DNA from: JAIBJN01 sp963839745
GTDB taxonomy: Bacteria > Actinomycetota > Thermoleophilia > Gaiellales > Gaiellaceae
Reading direction: 5' to 3'
DNA: 64,000 bases
Assembly: GCA_963839745.1 (NCBI GenBank)
Contig: CAWIWC010000010.1
Location: 682,001-746,000 of the forward strand
Every line of letters starts with the position of its first letter. Within the stretch, counting starts at the first letter, position 1. A model generated the notes under the pieces. The model ran no database searches. It had not been told where the DNA came from and worked only from the letters and a program-made list of their open reading frames with translations. This document shows positions 1 through 8,877 of this stretch, piece by piece. Made by a program: the position numbers and the translations under genes.

Positions 1-483
1 GTGCGCGTCCACTCCGAGTGCCTGACCGGCGACGTCTTCCACTCCCTCCGGTGCGACTGCGGCGAGCAGCTCGAGCTCGCGCTCCAGCGGGTCGCCGCCG
101 AGGGGCGCGGGGTGCTCCTCTACATGTCGCAAGAGGGACGCGGCATCGGCCTCCTCGCCAAGCTCAAGGCCTACGAGCTCCAGGAGAACGGGCTCGACAC
201 GGTCGAGGCGAACCTGCAGCTCGGCTTCCCGCCGGACGCGCGGGAGTACGGGATCGGCTCGCAGATCCTCGCCGACCTCGGCCTCTCGACCATCCGCATC
301 CTCACCAACAACCCGCGGAAGATCACCGGCATCGAGGGCTTCGGCCTCAAGGTCGTGGAGCAGCTGCCCATCGAGGTGCCGCCCAACATGGAGAACCGCC
401 TGTACCTGGAGACGAAGCGGGACAAGCTCGGCCACCGGCTCCACCACCAGGAGCAGCGCTTCGAGGAGCCCAGCGAGGAATGA
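1..483 (+). CDS. ribA: GTP cyclohydrolase II (RibA or RibBA C-terminal part), 5' end cut by window
   Basis: This enzyme opens GTP to the pyrimidine that starts riboflavin synthesis. The 160 residues seen are the catalytic core. They include the zinc-site cysteines in CLTGDVFHSLRCDCGEQL, the QEGRGIGL active-site segment, and the C-terminal segment with TNNPRKITGIEG. The frame runs off the left edge, so the first GTG is probably not the true start. In actinobacteria this domain is often fused behind a RibB (DHBP synthase) domain, and a bifunctional RibBA is likely but not visible here. Its TGA overlaps the ATG of ribH (ATGA), so the two are translationally coupled. Confidence 0.95.
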   Translation: MRVHSECLTGDVFHSLRCDCGEQLELALQRVAAEGRGVLLYMSQEGRGIGLLAKLKAYELQENGLDTVEANLQLGFPPDAREYGIGSQILADLGLSTIRILTNNPRKITGIEGFGLKVVEQLPIEVPPNMENRLYLETKRDKLGHRLHHQEQRFEEPSEE

Positions 484-1019
484 ACGAGGAGCTGCGCGTC
501 TCCGAGCACGCCGTCGGGCGGCTGCGACTTCCCGAGGGCGTCGGCGTCATCGCGGGGTCGCCGAACGGCGCCCGGCGAGCGGTGGGGATCGTCGTCGCGC
601 GCTTCAACGGCGAGATCACCTCGCGGCTCCTGGACGGCGCCATCGCCGCCCTCGAGGAGGCCGGCGTCGAGCGCGACCGGATCGACGTCGTCCCGGTGCC
701 GGGCGCCTTCGAGCTCCCGCTTGGCGCCATGGCGCTCGCCAAGACCCGCCAGTACGCGTGCATCGTCGCGCTCGGCTGCATCGTCCGCGGCGAAACGCCG
801 CATTTCGACTTCATCGCCGCCGAGGCGGCCAGCGGGCTCCAGCTCGCGGCGCTCGAGACGGGCGTCCCGGTCAGCTTCGGGGTGCTCACGACCGAGACGA
901 AGGCCCAGGCCGAGGAGCGCGCCGGAGGTGCCCGTGGCAACAAGGGCGCCGAGGCCGCCCGCTCCGCCCTGGAGATGGCCGATGTGTTCGGCCGTCTGCG
1001 TGCCCGGGCGCCGCAGTAG
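480..1019 (+). CDS. ribH: 6,7-dimethyl-8-ribityllumazine synthase
   Basis: RibH condenses the RibA-derived pyrimidine with the RibB product to give lumazine, the penultimate step of riboflavin synthesis. The 179-residue frame shows the family landmarks: VGIVVARFNGEI near residue 34, VPVPGAFELPL near residue 63, and GCIVRGETPHFDFIA with the catalytic histidine near residue 103. It starts at the ATG inside the ribA stop. The N-terminus carries about 30 residues ahead of the core, slightly longer than usual. Its TAG stop is also the first three bases of the rpmB promoter motif. Confidence 0.96.
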   Translation: MNEELRVSEHAVGRLRLPEGVGVIAGSPNGARRAVGIVVARFNGEITSRLLDGAIAALEEAGVERDRIDVVPVPGAFELPLGAMALAKTRQYACIVALGCIVRGETPHFDFIAAEAASGLQLAALETGVPVSFGVLTTETKAQAEERAGGARGNKGAEAARSALEMADVFGRLRARAPQ

Positions 1020-1033
1020 CTGTCGCTATACTC
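1017..1033 (+). promoter_or_regulatory. rpmB promoter with TATACT -10 hexamer; 17-mer shared with rpmF
   Basis: TATACT lies at 1027-1032, nine bases before the rpmB ATG. No Shine-Dalgarno fits between, so the transcript is probably leaderless or nearly so. The 17-mer TAGCTGTCGCTATACTC is repeated exactly upstream of rpmF at 9385-9401. No -35 consensus is visible. Its first three bases are the ribH stop codon. Confidence 0.6.
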
Positions 1034-1041
1034 ATCCGCCG

Positions 1042-1233
1042 ATGTCGAAGGTCTGCGCAGTCTGTGGGAAGGGCCCGTCGTTCGGTCACAACCGAAGCCA
1101 CTCGATGGTGGCGACGAAGCGCCGCTTCAACCCCAACCTCCAGCGGGTCCGCATCCTCGTGAACGGAGCGGTGCGCCGGAGCTACGTCTGCGCGCGGTGC
1201 CTGAAGTCGGGCCGCGTCGAGAAAGCGCTGTAG
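1042..1233 (+). CDS. rpmB: 50S ribosomal protein L28
   Basis: L28 is a small protein of the large ribosomal subunit. The 63-residue product begins SKVCAVCGKGPSFG and ends with CARCLKSGRVEKAL. The two CxxC pairs mark it as the zinc-binding (C+) form. Length and the SMVATKRRFNPNLQ core match the family. The next gene (FakA-like) appears to start inside its last 12 codons in another frame. Confidence 0.96.
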   Translation: MSKVCAVCGKGPSFGHNRSHSMVATKRRFNPNLQRVRILVNGAVRRSYVCARCLKSGRVEKAL

Positions 1234-2765
1234 CGCTCGTCGGCGCGGCGCTCGCCGCGCTGGAGGCGAGCCGCACGCGCATCGACGACCTCAACGTCTA
1301 TCCCGTTCCGGACGGGGACACGGGGACGAACATGACGATGACCGTGCGGGCGGTCGCCGACGCGCTCGAGCGCGACCCGGGCGCGGACGTGGGCCGCGCG
1401 ATCCTGATGGGCGCCCGCGGGAACTCCGGCGTCATCCTCTCGCAGCTCGCCCGCGGCTTCCTCTCCGCGCTGCCCGAGGACGACGCATTCGACGCGCACG
1501 CGCTCGCACGCTCACTGCGGGCCTCGAGCGACGCGGGCTACGCGGCCGTCCGCAACCCGCAGGAAGGGACGATCCTCACCGTCTCGCGGGCGCTGGCCGA
1601 GCGGGCCGAGGAGCTGGGCGGCTCGGACATGTCCGTGGAGGACGCGCTCGCCGACCTGGTCGCACACGGCGAGAAGGCGCTCGCGGCCACCACCGAGCAG
1701 CTCGACATCCTCAAGCAGGCAGGCGTCGTCGACGCGGGTGGGGCCGGACTGCTGGAGATCGTGCGCGGCGTCACTTCCCACGTCCGCGGCGAGGTGCTCC
1801 CGGAGCCGGCGCCCATCCTCGAGGCCATTCCGATGGAGGCCGTCCACCTGGAGCTCTCGGCGTTTCGCTATTGCACGTCGTTCTTCGTCGAGGGCGACGC
1901 GGTCGACCCGGACACGCTCGAGGCCGAGCTCCTGAAGATGGGCGACTCTCTCCTCGTCGTCGGGAGCCAGGGCGCCGTCAAGGTGCATCTGCACACGGAC
2001 GAGCCCGGTGCCGCGCTTGCGCTCGCCACCTCGGTCGGCGTGATCGAGGAGGTGGACGTGAAGAACATGCACGTCCAGACCGCAGAGCGCGAGGAGCGGC
2101 TCCTGGCCGTCGAGACGACGCTCTCCGGTGTCGTCGCCGTGGCGGCGGGGGCGGGGACGAAGAAGCTGTTCGAGAGCCTCGGCGCGTCGGTCGTCGAGGG
2201 CGGGCAGTCGATGAACCCCGCGACATCCGACATCGTCGAGGCGATCGAGGCGCTTTCGGCGGCCGAAGCCGTCGTGCTTCCCAACAACAAGAACGTCATC
2301 CTCGCGGCCGAGCAGGCTGTCGGCGCGACGGCGAAGCCCGCGCGGCTCGTCCCGACGCGCTCGGTGCAGGCCGGCCTCGGCGCGATGGTCTGCTTCGACG
2401 GCAACCGGTCGGCCGAGGAGAACGCGGCCGAGATGGAGGAGGCGGCGGGCGGCGTGCGCGCCGGGGCGGTCACGAAGGCCTCGCGAGACGCTGTCGTCGG
2501 CGACCTCGCCGTGGAGGAGGGGCAGTTCCTCGGCCTTCTGGACGGCGAGCCGGTCACGACCGGCCCCGTGCTCCAGCCGGTCGCGCGCGAGGTGGTCGAG
2601 CGGCTGCTCGAGGAGGGCGCGGACGTCCTCACGATCCTCGTGGGCGAGGAGGCCGAAGGCGTGGACGACCTGCTCTCGTACGTGCAGGAGGCGCACCCCG
2701 ATCTGGAGGTCGAGGTGCACGACGGAAATCAGCCGCACTATCCCCTTCTGTTCGCGGCCGAATAG
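1197..2765 (+). CDS. fakA: FakA/YloV-type fatty acid kinase (DhaL plus DAK-like domains)
   Basis: The N-terminal DhaL-type nucleotide-binding domain has NVYPVPDGDTGTNM near residue 33 and GARGNSGVILSQ near residue 70. The remaining sequence up to residue 522 matches the linker and C-terminal domain of the FakA/YloV family, which phosphorylates fatty acids carried by FakB (DegV) proteins. A DegV protein is encoded 390 bases downstream, which supports that role. The only usable start before the conserved region is the GTG at 1197, giving a 37-base overlap with rpmB. Such a long overlap is unusual, so the start is uncertain. The place between rpmB and recG matches the yloV neighbourhood of other Gram-positive bacteria. 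Confidence 0.85.
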   Translation: MPEVGPRRESAVALVGAALAALEASRTRIDDLNVYPVPDGDTGTNMTMTVRAVADALERDPGADVGRAILMGARGNSGVILSQLARGFLSALPEDDAFDAHALARSLRASSDAGYAAVRNPQEGTILTVSRALAERAEELGGSDMSVEDALADLVAHGEKALAATTEQLDILKQAGVVDAGGAGLLEIVRGVTSHVRGEVLPEPAPILEAIPMEAVHLELSAFRYCTSFFVEGDAVDPDTLEAELLKMGDSLLVVGSQGAVKVHLHTDEPGAALALATSVGVIEEVDVKNMHVQTAEREERLLAVETTLSGVVAVAAGAGTKKLFESLGASVVEGGQSMNPATSDIVEAIEALSAAEAVVLPNNKNVILAAEQAVGATAKPARLVPTRSVQAGLGAMVCFDGNRSAEENAAEMEEAAGGVRAGAVTKASRDAVVGDLAVEEGQFLGLLDGEPVTTGPVLQPVAREVVERLLEEGADVLTILVGEEAEGVDDLLSYVQEAHPDLEVEVHDGNQPHYPLLFAAE

Positions 2766-2774
2766 ACCCATACT

Positions 2775-3173
2775 GTGCCCGAGGTGCCGGATCCGATCAC
2801 CGTCGTCCTCGTGGAGGACAACGACGTCTTCCGCGAGTCGCTCGAGCTCCTGCTCGGCCTCGTTCCCGATCTCGAGGTGGTCGCCGCCGTCGGCGACGGG
2901 CGCAGCGCACTCGACGTCTGCCTGCGCCTGAAGCCCGACGTCGTCCTCATGGACTACCGCCTGCCGGAGCTCGACGGGGTGGAGACGACCGCCGCCATCG
3001 GCGAGGGCTGCCCAAGGACGGCCGTCGTCGTGCTGACGGCCACGGCGGAGACCGAGGAGATCGACGCGCTGTACGAGGCCGGCGCAGTCGCCTGCCTCAC
3101 CAAGGACCGCGAGCTCGACGAGATCGTCGGCGCCGTGAGGGACGCCGCGGGGCGCGGTGCAGCTCTCCGCTGA
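2775..3173 (+). CDS. Stand-alone receiver-domain response regulator
   Basis: A 132-residue CheY-like receiver with no output domain. Acidic residues Glu14-Asp15 (VLVEDND), the phosphoacceptor Asp60 (VVLMDYRLPELDG), a Thr in VVVLTATAE and a Lys in CLTKDRE complete the phosphorylation site. Receivers of this sequence type (NarL-like) normally carry a C-terminal HTH, which is absent: the frame ends 13 residues after the last receiver helix. The GTG start is 9 bases after the FakA-like stop, and the end overlaps the DegV start by 17 bases. The gene is thus locked into the FakA/DegV operon and may control that pair by protein contact. No histidine kinase is nearby. Confidence 0.85.
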   Translation: MPEVPDPITVVLVEDNDVFRESLELLLGLVPDLEVVAAVGDGRSALDVCLRLKPDVVLMDYRLPELDGVETTAAIGEGCPRTAVVVLTATAETEEIDALYEAGAVACLTKDRELDEIVGAVRDAAGRGAALR

Positions 3174-4023
3174 GAACACCGCCATCGTCCTCGACTCGAC
3201 CGCGGATTGCCCGGACGCGCGGGCGCGGTCCGAGAACTGGCGCATGGTGCCCCTGTATGTGCGCTTCGGCGACGAGACGTTCCGCGACTACGCCGACATC
3301 GCGCCGGAGCAGTTCTACGGACGGCTGAAGGGCGCGCCGGAGCCGCCCAAGACATCGCAGCCGACCCCGGCCGACTTCGCGGCGGCGTACGAGGAGCTCG
3401 CCGGCTACGAGCACATCCTGGCGGTCATGCTGTCGGCGAAGCTCTCCGGGACCCACGAAAGCGCGCGACTCGCCGCCGAGTCGGCCGGGGACGCGCGCGT
3501 CACCGTCATCGACTCGGGAGTCACCTCCGGCGGCACGGTCATCCTCGCCGACGCGATCCAGCGGCGGCTCGAAGCCGGAACGACGATTGAGGAGATCGAC
3601 GCCCTCGTCGAGCGCTTCAAGCGCACGCGCGGCCTGCTCTTCACCGTGGAGACGCTCGAGTACCTCGTGCGCGGGGGCCGGATCGGCAAGGCGGCCGGGC
3701 TCGCGGGGCAGCTCCTGTCGGTGAAGCCGATCCTCGCCTTCGACGACGGCGAGGTCGCGCCGCTCAAGCGTGTGCGCGGGCGCGCGAAGGCGCTGGCCGA
3801 GTTCGAGAAGCTCTTCGTCGAGGGCACCGAGGACTCGCCGGACCTCCATGTCGGCGTCGGCCACGCCGTCTCGCCGGACGACGCCCAGGGCCTCCTCGCC
3901 CGCCTGAAGGCGGCCCGGCCCAGCGCCTCCTACGACCTGTTCGTGACGCTCGGCCCCGTGATCGGCACGCACGGCGGCCCGGGCACGCTCGGCCTCTTCT
4001 GGTTCCAGGACGACCCGTCCTAA
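3157..4023 (+). CDS. DegV-family fatty-acid-binding protein (FakB-like)
   Basis: DegV/FakB proteins bind a fatty acid and present it to FakA for phosphorylation. The 288-residue product has the family start IVLDSTADCPD, the KTSQPTPADF segment near residue 68, the SAKLSGTHESA ligand loop near residue 95, and a C-terminal GPVIGTHGGPGTLG. The GTG start lies within the receiver gene. The order FakA-like, receiver, DegV implies a shared pathway. The stop codon is followed at once by the left arm of an inverted repeat. Confidence 0.9.
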   Translation: MQLSAENTAIVLDSTADCPDARARSENWRMVPLYVRFGDETFRDYADIAPEQFYGRLKGAPEPPKTSQPTPADFAAAYEELAGYEHILAVMLSAKLSGTHESARLAAESAGDARVTVIDSGVTSGGTVILADAIQRRLEAGTTIEEIDALVERFKRTRGLLFTVETLEYLVRGGRIGKAAGLAGQLLSVKPILAFDDGEVAPLKRVRGRAKALAEFEKLFVEGTEDSPDLHVGVGHAVSPDDAQGLLARLKAARPSASYDLFVTLGPVIGTHGGPGTLGLFWFQDDPS

Positions 4024-4214
4024 CCGGCCACGGCCGGGGTCTGACCCCGGGCATGGCCGTTCGGGTCACGAAGGCCGCCCGGGATCTGTGGAAAGCGACG
4101 GCGGGCTCTAGACCCCGCGGTTGAGCCGTTCCTGCCTCCCGGCCATGTCCTTGTGGCCTGGGGGTAAGTGTCGCGTCCGGACACGTTTGGGGTCAGACCC
4201 CGGGGCGTGGCCGG
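4024..4214 (+). repeat. Inverted repeat pair around GGGGTCAGACCCC
   Basis: The arm at 4024-4048 is nearly the exact reverse complement of 4189-4214. Both contain the 13-base core GGGGTCAGACCCC (one as GGGGTCTGACCCC), and the match extends into a GTGGCCGG flank. About 140 bases separate the arms, with no credible gene between. The left arm starts directly after the DegV stop codon, so it may act as a terminator or be a dispersed repeat unit. The rest of the 243-base gap holds only the promoter of the next gene. Confidence 0.6.
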
Positions 4215-4252
4215 AGGGGACACGCGGCGGCTTCGCCCCCGGCCCTGGGCGG

Positions 4253-4258
4253 TATCGT
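4253..4258 (+). promoter_or_regulatory. Leaderless-type -10 (TATCGT) for the bicupin gene
   Basis: TATCGT ends 8 bases before the GTG start at 4267. No Shine-Dalgarno is present between them. Confidence 0.45.
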
Positions 4259-4266
4259 TGGCCGCC

Positions 4267-5199
4267 GTGCAGCACGTGGCGCACTGGGACGACGTGGAGG
4301 GCGCGCGCCGCGAGGCGGGGCACATCGGCGGCACCTGGCGCGACCTCGGCTCCGCCACGGGCACGCAGGGTGTCGGTGTCGCCCTGATCGAGGTCGACCC
4401 CGGGAAGTGGTCGACGCCGGCGCACGTCGAGGGCGCGTCCGAGGAGCTCTTCTACATCCTCGAGGGGAGCGGCCTCTCCTGGCAGAGCGGGGAGGTCTAC
4501 GAGGTCGGCGAGGGCGACTGCCTCGTCCACCTGCCGCACCGCGAGGCGCACACGCTCCGCGCCGGCCCTGACGGGCTGCGGGTGCTGGCCTTCGGCCACC
4601 GCGTCCGGCACGGGAACACGGTGCTCCCGCGCGCCGGCGTCGCCTGGATGTATCCCGGGTTCGCCGACGTGTCGATCGTCGGCCCCGGACGGGGCCCGTA
4701 CGTCCGCGAGGCCGCGGCAGGTGAGCCCGAGGTGGGGGAGCCCGCGGAGCGTCCGGCCTCGGTCGTCAACATCGAGAACGTCAAGCTGGTCGAGCGCGAG
4801 CACAGTGCGTCCCTCCTCCGCGAGCGCGATCTCGGACGGGCCGCCGGCTCCGTGCGCACCGGCCTGTCGCACCTGACCATCCCCGCAGGTCGCGAGGGCT
4901 GGCCACCGCACTGCCACGCGGCGGAAGAGGAGATTTTCGTGGTCCTCGGCGGGGAGGGCACGCTCCGCCTGGGCGACGACGAGCACCCGGTGCGACCCGG
5001 TCACGTCGTCGGGCGGCCGCCGGGAACCGGCGTCTCGCACTCGTTCCGAGCCGGTGGGTCCGACCTCGTCTATCTCGCGTACGGCACGCGCGAGCCCAAC
5101 GACATCGCCTACTACCCGCGGTCGGGCAAGGTCTCGCTGCGTGGCGTCGGCGTCATGGGGCGGATCGAGCCCCTGGGCTACTGGGACGGCGAACCGTAA
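4267..5199 (+). CDS. Two-domain cupin protein
   Basis: The 310-residue protein has two beta-barrel cupin domains. The first (about residues 40-120) contains STPAHVEGASEELFYILEG, with His and Glu residues typical of cupin motif 1, and a later LVHLPHREAHTLRAG. The second (about 200-290) contains PPHCHAAEEEIFVVLGGEG (HxH and Glu metal ligands) and the closing histidine in GVSHSFRAG. Bicupins of this type include metal-dependent dioxygenases and sugar-acid enzymes, and the substrate cannot be told from the sequence. Starts further upstream would run through the inverted repeat, and GTG 4267 sits just after a -10-like hexamer. Confidence 0.8.
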   Translation: MQHVAHWDDVEGARREAGHIGGTWRDLGSATGTQGVGVALIEVDPGKWSTPAHVEGASEELFYILEGSGLSWQSGEVYEVGEGDCLVHLPHREAHTLRAGPDGLRVLAFGHRVRHGNTVLPRAGVAWMYPGFADVSIVGPGRGPYVREAAAGEPEVGEPAERPASVVNIENVKLVEREHSASLLRERDLGRAAGSVRTGLSHLTIPAGREGWPPHCHAAEEEIFVVLGGEGTLRLGDDEHPVRPGHVVGRPPGTGVSHSFRAGGSDLVYLAYGTREPNDIAYYPRSGKVSLRGVGVMGRIEPLGYWDGEP

Positions 5200-5226
5200 C
5201 CGCCGCTCCGAGCGGGTTCGCGGGCA

Positions 5227-7290
5227 GTGCCGACGCGGCCGACCGCACGGCGCCCGCGCGTCGACCCCGAGGCCTCCGTCGAGACCGTCTCCGGCGTCGG
5301 CCCGAAGGTCGCCGAGCGCCTGGAGCGCCTCGGCATCGCGACCGTGCGCGACCTCGTCGAGCACGTGCCGCGCGCCTATCTCGACTGGGAGCAAGTGGCG
5401 AGCTTCGGCGACCTCTCCGCCGGGGAGGAGGCGACCGTGCGCTGCACGCTCGAGCGCATCCGCGTACGGCCGACGCGCCGCCGCAACCTGAAGCTCGTCG
5501 AGGGCGTCGTCGTCGACGGCGAGGGCGTGCGCGAGACCGCCGTCTGGTTCAACCAGGCGTACCTGGCCAAGCTCGCGCCGGGCACCGAGCTGCTCCTGCA
5601 CGGGAGCCGGGAGCTCTCGGGCGGGTTCCGCGTCGCCCGCACCGAGGTCCGAGGCACGGGCCTGCACACGGTGGGGCTCGTCCCCGAGTACCGCGCCAGC
5701 GAGGACGTGCCGTCGTACCGCCTGCGCGCGCTCGTCGACAACGTGCTCCCGCGCGCCCGCTTCCTCCCCGACCCGTTGCCGGCCCGCATTCGCCACGAGG
5801 AGGGCCTGCCGCTCCGCGCCGACGCTCTCACCGCCTCGCATCGCCCGCGCGACCGCGACGAGACCGATGCCGCGCACCGCCGCCTCGCCTTCGAGGAGCT
5901 GCTCACGCTCCAGCTCGGGTTCCGCGACCGCCGCCGTGCGCTCGAGGAGCAGGCCGGCGCGCCCGCGCTGGCCGAGGCAGGCGAGCTGATCGACCGCTAC
6001 TACGGCGTGCTCCCGTTCGAGCTCACGCCCGACCAGCGCTCGGCCGTCGAGGAGATCGCGGGCGACCTCGCCGACCCGCGCCCGATGCAGCGGCTCCTGC
6101 AGGGCGACGTCGGCTCGGGGAAGACCGTCGTGGCGCTCTACGCGCTCCTCCGGGCGGTCGAGAACGGCCACCAGGGCGCGCTGATGGCGCCGACGGAAAC
6201 CCTGGCTGAGCAGCACTTTCTCACCGTCGAAGGGATCTGCAACGACCTCGGCGTGCGCTGCGAGCTCCTCACGAGCTCGGTGCCCGCTGCGCAGCGCCGC
6301 GCCGTCCGCGACCGGCTCGCGAGCGGCGAGACCGATATCGCGGTCGGCACGCATGCACTCATCCAGGAGGAGGTCGAGTTTCGCTCCCTCGCCGTGGCGG
6401 TCGTGGACGAGCAGCACCGCTTCGGCGTCGAGCAGCGCCGCGCGCTCGGCCGGACGACGCCGCACGTGCTGCACATGACGGCGACGCCGATTCCGCGCAC
6501 GCTCGCGCAGACGGTCTTCGGCGACCTGGACGTGACGGAGATCGCGCGCCCGCCGGCGAACCGAAAGCCCGTCATCACCGCCTGGGTCGGACACGAGCGC
6601 AGCGGCGAGGCCTACACGCGCCTGCGGCGCCACCTGGAGGAGGGCCGCCAGGCCTACGTCGTCTGCCCGCTCGTCTCCGAGTCGGAGACGATCGAGGCCC
6701 GAGCGGCCGAGCAGGAGGCCGAGCGCCTCCGCGCCGCCGAGCTGCGGGGCTTCCGCGTCGGCTGCCTGCACGGGAAGCTGAAGACGGCCGAGCGCCGCGA
6801 GGTGATGGACGCGTTCAAGCGCCGTGAGCTGGACGTCCTCGTCGCCACGACCGTGATCGAGGTCGGCGTCGACGTCCCGAACGCGACGATCATGATCGTC
6901 CAGGAAGCCGATCGCTTCGGCCTGGCGCAGCTCCACCAGCTCCGTGGTCGCGTCGGGCGCGGCGCCGAGCAGTCGTACTGCCTGCTCGTCTCACGCCCGA
7001 AGGACGAGCTGACGGAGGAGGCAACTCGCCGACTCGAGGCGCTCGTCGCCACCTCGGACGGCTTCGAGCTCGCCGAGGTCGACCTCGAGCTGCGTCGGGA
7101 GGGCTCGCTGCTCGGCGTGCGCCAGTCCGGCTATTCGGACCTCAAGTTCGCGCGGCTGACCCGCGACCGGGAGCTGATCGCCAAGGCCCGGGCCTGGGCA
7201 GAGGAGCTCGACGACGGCGACGCCGCGACCCTGGCGCCGCTGCGGGCCGAGGCGGAGAGACGCAATGAGGATCATCGCGGGTTCGCGTAA
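5227..7290 (+). CDS. recG: ATP-dependent DNA helicase RecG
   Basis: RecG remodels stalled replication forks and Holliday junctions. The 687-residue product has a helix-hairpin-like start (VSGVGPKVAERLERLG) and an OB-fold wedge region. Its superfamily-2 helicase motifs include Walker A GDVGSGKT near residue 295, VVDEQHRFG (DEQH box), TATPIPRT, and the C-terminal QLRGRVGRG with the RecG end LKFARLTRDRELI. The GTG start follows the bicupin stop by 27 bases. The 3' end overlaps rsmD by 26 bases. Confidence 0.96.
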   Translation: MPTRPTARRPRVDPEASVETVSGVGPKVAERLERLGIATVRDLVEHVPRAYLDWEQVASFGDLSAGEEATVRCTLERIRVRPTRRRNLKLVEGVVVDGEGVRETAVWFNQAYLAKLAPGTELLLHGSRELSGGFRVARTEVRGTGLHTVGLVPEYRASEDVPSYRLRALVDNVLPRARFLPDPLPARIRHEEGLPLRADALTASHRPRDRDETDAAHRRLAFEELLTLQLGFRDRRRALEEQAGAPALAEAGELIDRYYGVLPFELTPDQRSAVEEIAGDLADPRPMQRLLQGDVGSGKTVVALYALLRAVENGHQGALMAPTETLAEQHFLTVEGICNDLGVRCELLTSSVPAAQRRAVRDRLASGETDIAVGTHALIQEEVEFRSLAVAVVDEQHRFGVEQRRALGRTTPHVLHMTATPIPRTLAQTVFGDLDVTEIARPPANRKPVITAWVGHERSGEAYTRLRRHLEEGRQAYVVCPLVSESETIEARAAEQEAERLRAAELRGFRVGCLHGKLKTAERREVMDAFKRRELDVLVATTVIEVGVDVPNATIMIVQEADRFGLAQLHQLRGRVGRGAEQSYCLLVSRPKDELTEEATRRLEALVATSDGFELAEVDLELRREGSLLGVRQSGYSDLKFARLTRDRELIAKARAWAEELDDGDAATLAPLRAEAERRNEDHRGFA

Positions 7291-7800
7291 GGGCGCGCGC
7301 ATCGCGGCGCCGAAAGGGCTCGACACGCGCCCGACCGGCGACCGCGTCCGCGAGGCGATCTTCAACCTCGTCGGGCCCGTCGACGGCGCGGAGGTGCTCG
7401 ACCTCTACGCCGGCTCGGGGGCGATGGGCCTCGAGGCGCTCTCGCGCGGCGCCGAGCGCGTGACCTTCGTCGAGTCCGACCGCGAGGCCGCCGAGACCAT
7501 CCTCCGCAACCTCGACAAGCTCAAGCTCGAGGGCGCCGTCGTGCTGCGCGAGGACGCCGGTCGCAAGCTTGCGGCCGATGCGGCGGGAGGCAGGCGTTAC
7601 GATCTCGTGCTGATCGACCCGCCCTACGCCATGCTGGCACGCATGCTTCCGACCTTGGCCGCCTACCTTCCCGCCGTCGTGGCGGAGAACGGCATCGCCG
7701 TGGTCGAGTCGGACTCGCGCGAGGAGCCCGACCTGCCGCTTCCGAAGCGGACGAGCCGCCGCTACGGCGCCGCGCGGGTCACGGTCTTCGAGGCGGTGCG

Positions 7801-7804
<4 letters not shown>
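7265..7804 (+). CDS. rsmD: 16S rRNA (guanine966-N2)-methyltransferase RsmD
   Basis: RsmD methylates G966 of 16S rRNA. The 179-residue protein starts MRIIAGSRKG, has the SAM-binding LDLYAGSGAMGLEALSRG near residue 47 and the catalytic DPPY at about residue 119. It starts inside recG and its stop overlaps the coaD start (ATGA). The rsmD-coaD order is widely conserved. Confidence 0.96.
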
Positions 7805-8331
<527 letters not shown>

Positions 8332-8341
8332 ACTGAATCGC

Positions 8342-8836
8342 ATGGACGTTCTCGTTCTCATCGACAAGCTGGACGACCTCGTGCACAACGCGAAGGCCGT
8401 CCCACTGACCGACCAGGTGCGAATCGACCGCGAGGAGATCTACGACATCCTCGACCAGATGCGCGCCACGATCCCCGAGGAAATCAAGCAGGCACGCTGG
8501 ATCGTCAAGGAGCGCCAGGAGATGCTGGCCGAGGCCAAGCGCGAGGCGGACAGGATTCTCGGCGAGGCCCGCGAGCAGGCCGTGCGCGAGGCCTCGCAGA
8601 CCGAGATCGCCAAGCTCGCCGAGCGTCAGGCGCAGGAGATCGTCGAGGAGGCCCGGCGGCAGGCGCGCGAGACGCGGCTCGAGATGGAGGACTGGGCGGA
8701 CTCGATCCTCTCGACCCTCGAGGTCAACCTGGACAAGTTCCTGGGCGCCGTCCGCAGGGGGCGCGAGCGTCTCCACGAGCGCTCGCAGGAGTCCGTCGTC
8801 GCGGGCATCACGACGGACGAGCAGCAGCCGGTTTAA
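8342..8836 (+). CDS. Coiled-coil protein, DivIVA/SepIVA or ATP-synthase-b-like
   Basis: A 164-residue, highly charged protein predicted to be mostly one long helix. About residues 45-125 are heptad-rich with repeated Glu-Ala-Arg blocks (AKREADRILGEAREQA, ARRQARETRLEMEDWA). No catalytic motif, signal peptide or membrane segment is visible. Such proteins between coaD and yceD in actinobacteria are usually annotated as DivIVA-like or as ATP synthase b-like, and a scaffold role in cell-envelope growth is possible but inferred. An upstream in-frame start at 8264 would overlap coaD heavily. ATG 8342 with its TAGACT box fits better. Confidence 0.75.
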   Translation: MDVLVLIDKLDDLVHNAKAVPLTDQVRIDREEIYDILDQMRATIPEEIKQARWIVKERQEMLAEAKREADRILGEAREQAVREASQTEIAKLAERQAQEIVEEARRQARETRLEMEDWADSILSTLEVNLDKFLGAVRRGRERLHERSQESVVAGITTDEQQPV

Positions 8837-8865
8837 GGCCAAGCCGAACCCCGTCTTCGCTGCGC

Positions 8866-8871
8866 TACGGT
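8866..8871 (+). promoter_or_regulatory. Leaderless-type -10 (TACGGT) for the YceD gene
   Basis: TACGGT ends 6 bases before GTG 8878, with no Shine-Dalgarno between. Confidence 0.4.
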
Positions 8872-8877
8872 GAAGGC

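Noticed and set aside
1512..3245. A 577-codon minus-strand open frame over the FakA-like gene
   Set aside because: No recognisable domain; the plus-strand genes explain the region.
4108..6936. A 942-codon open frame on the minus strand across the bicupin and recG
   Set aside because: It is a shadow of recG: rich in Arg, Asp, Val, Leu and Ala with no motifs, while the plus strand holds a complete RecG.
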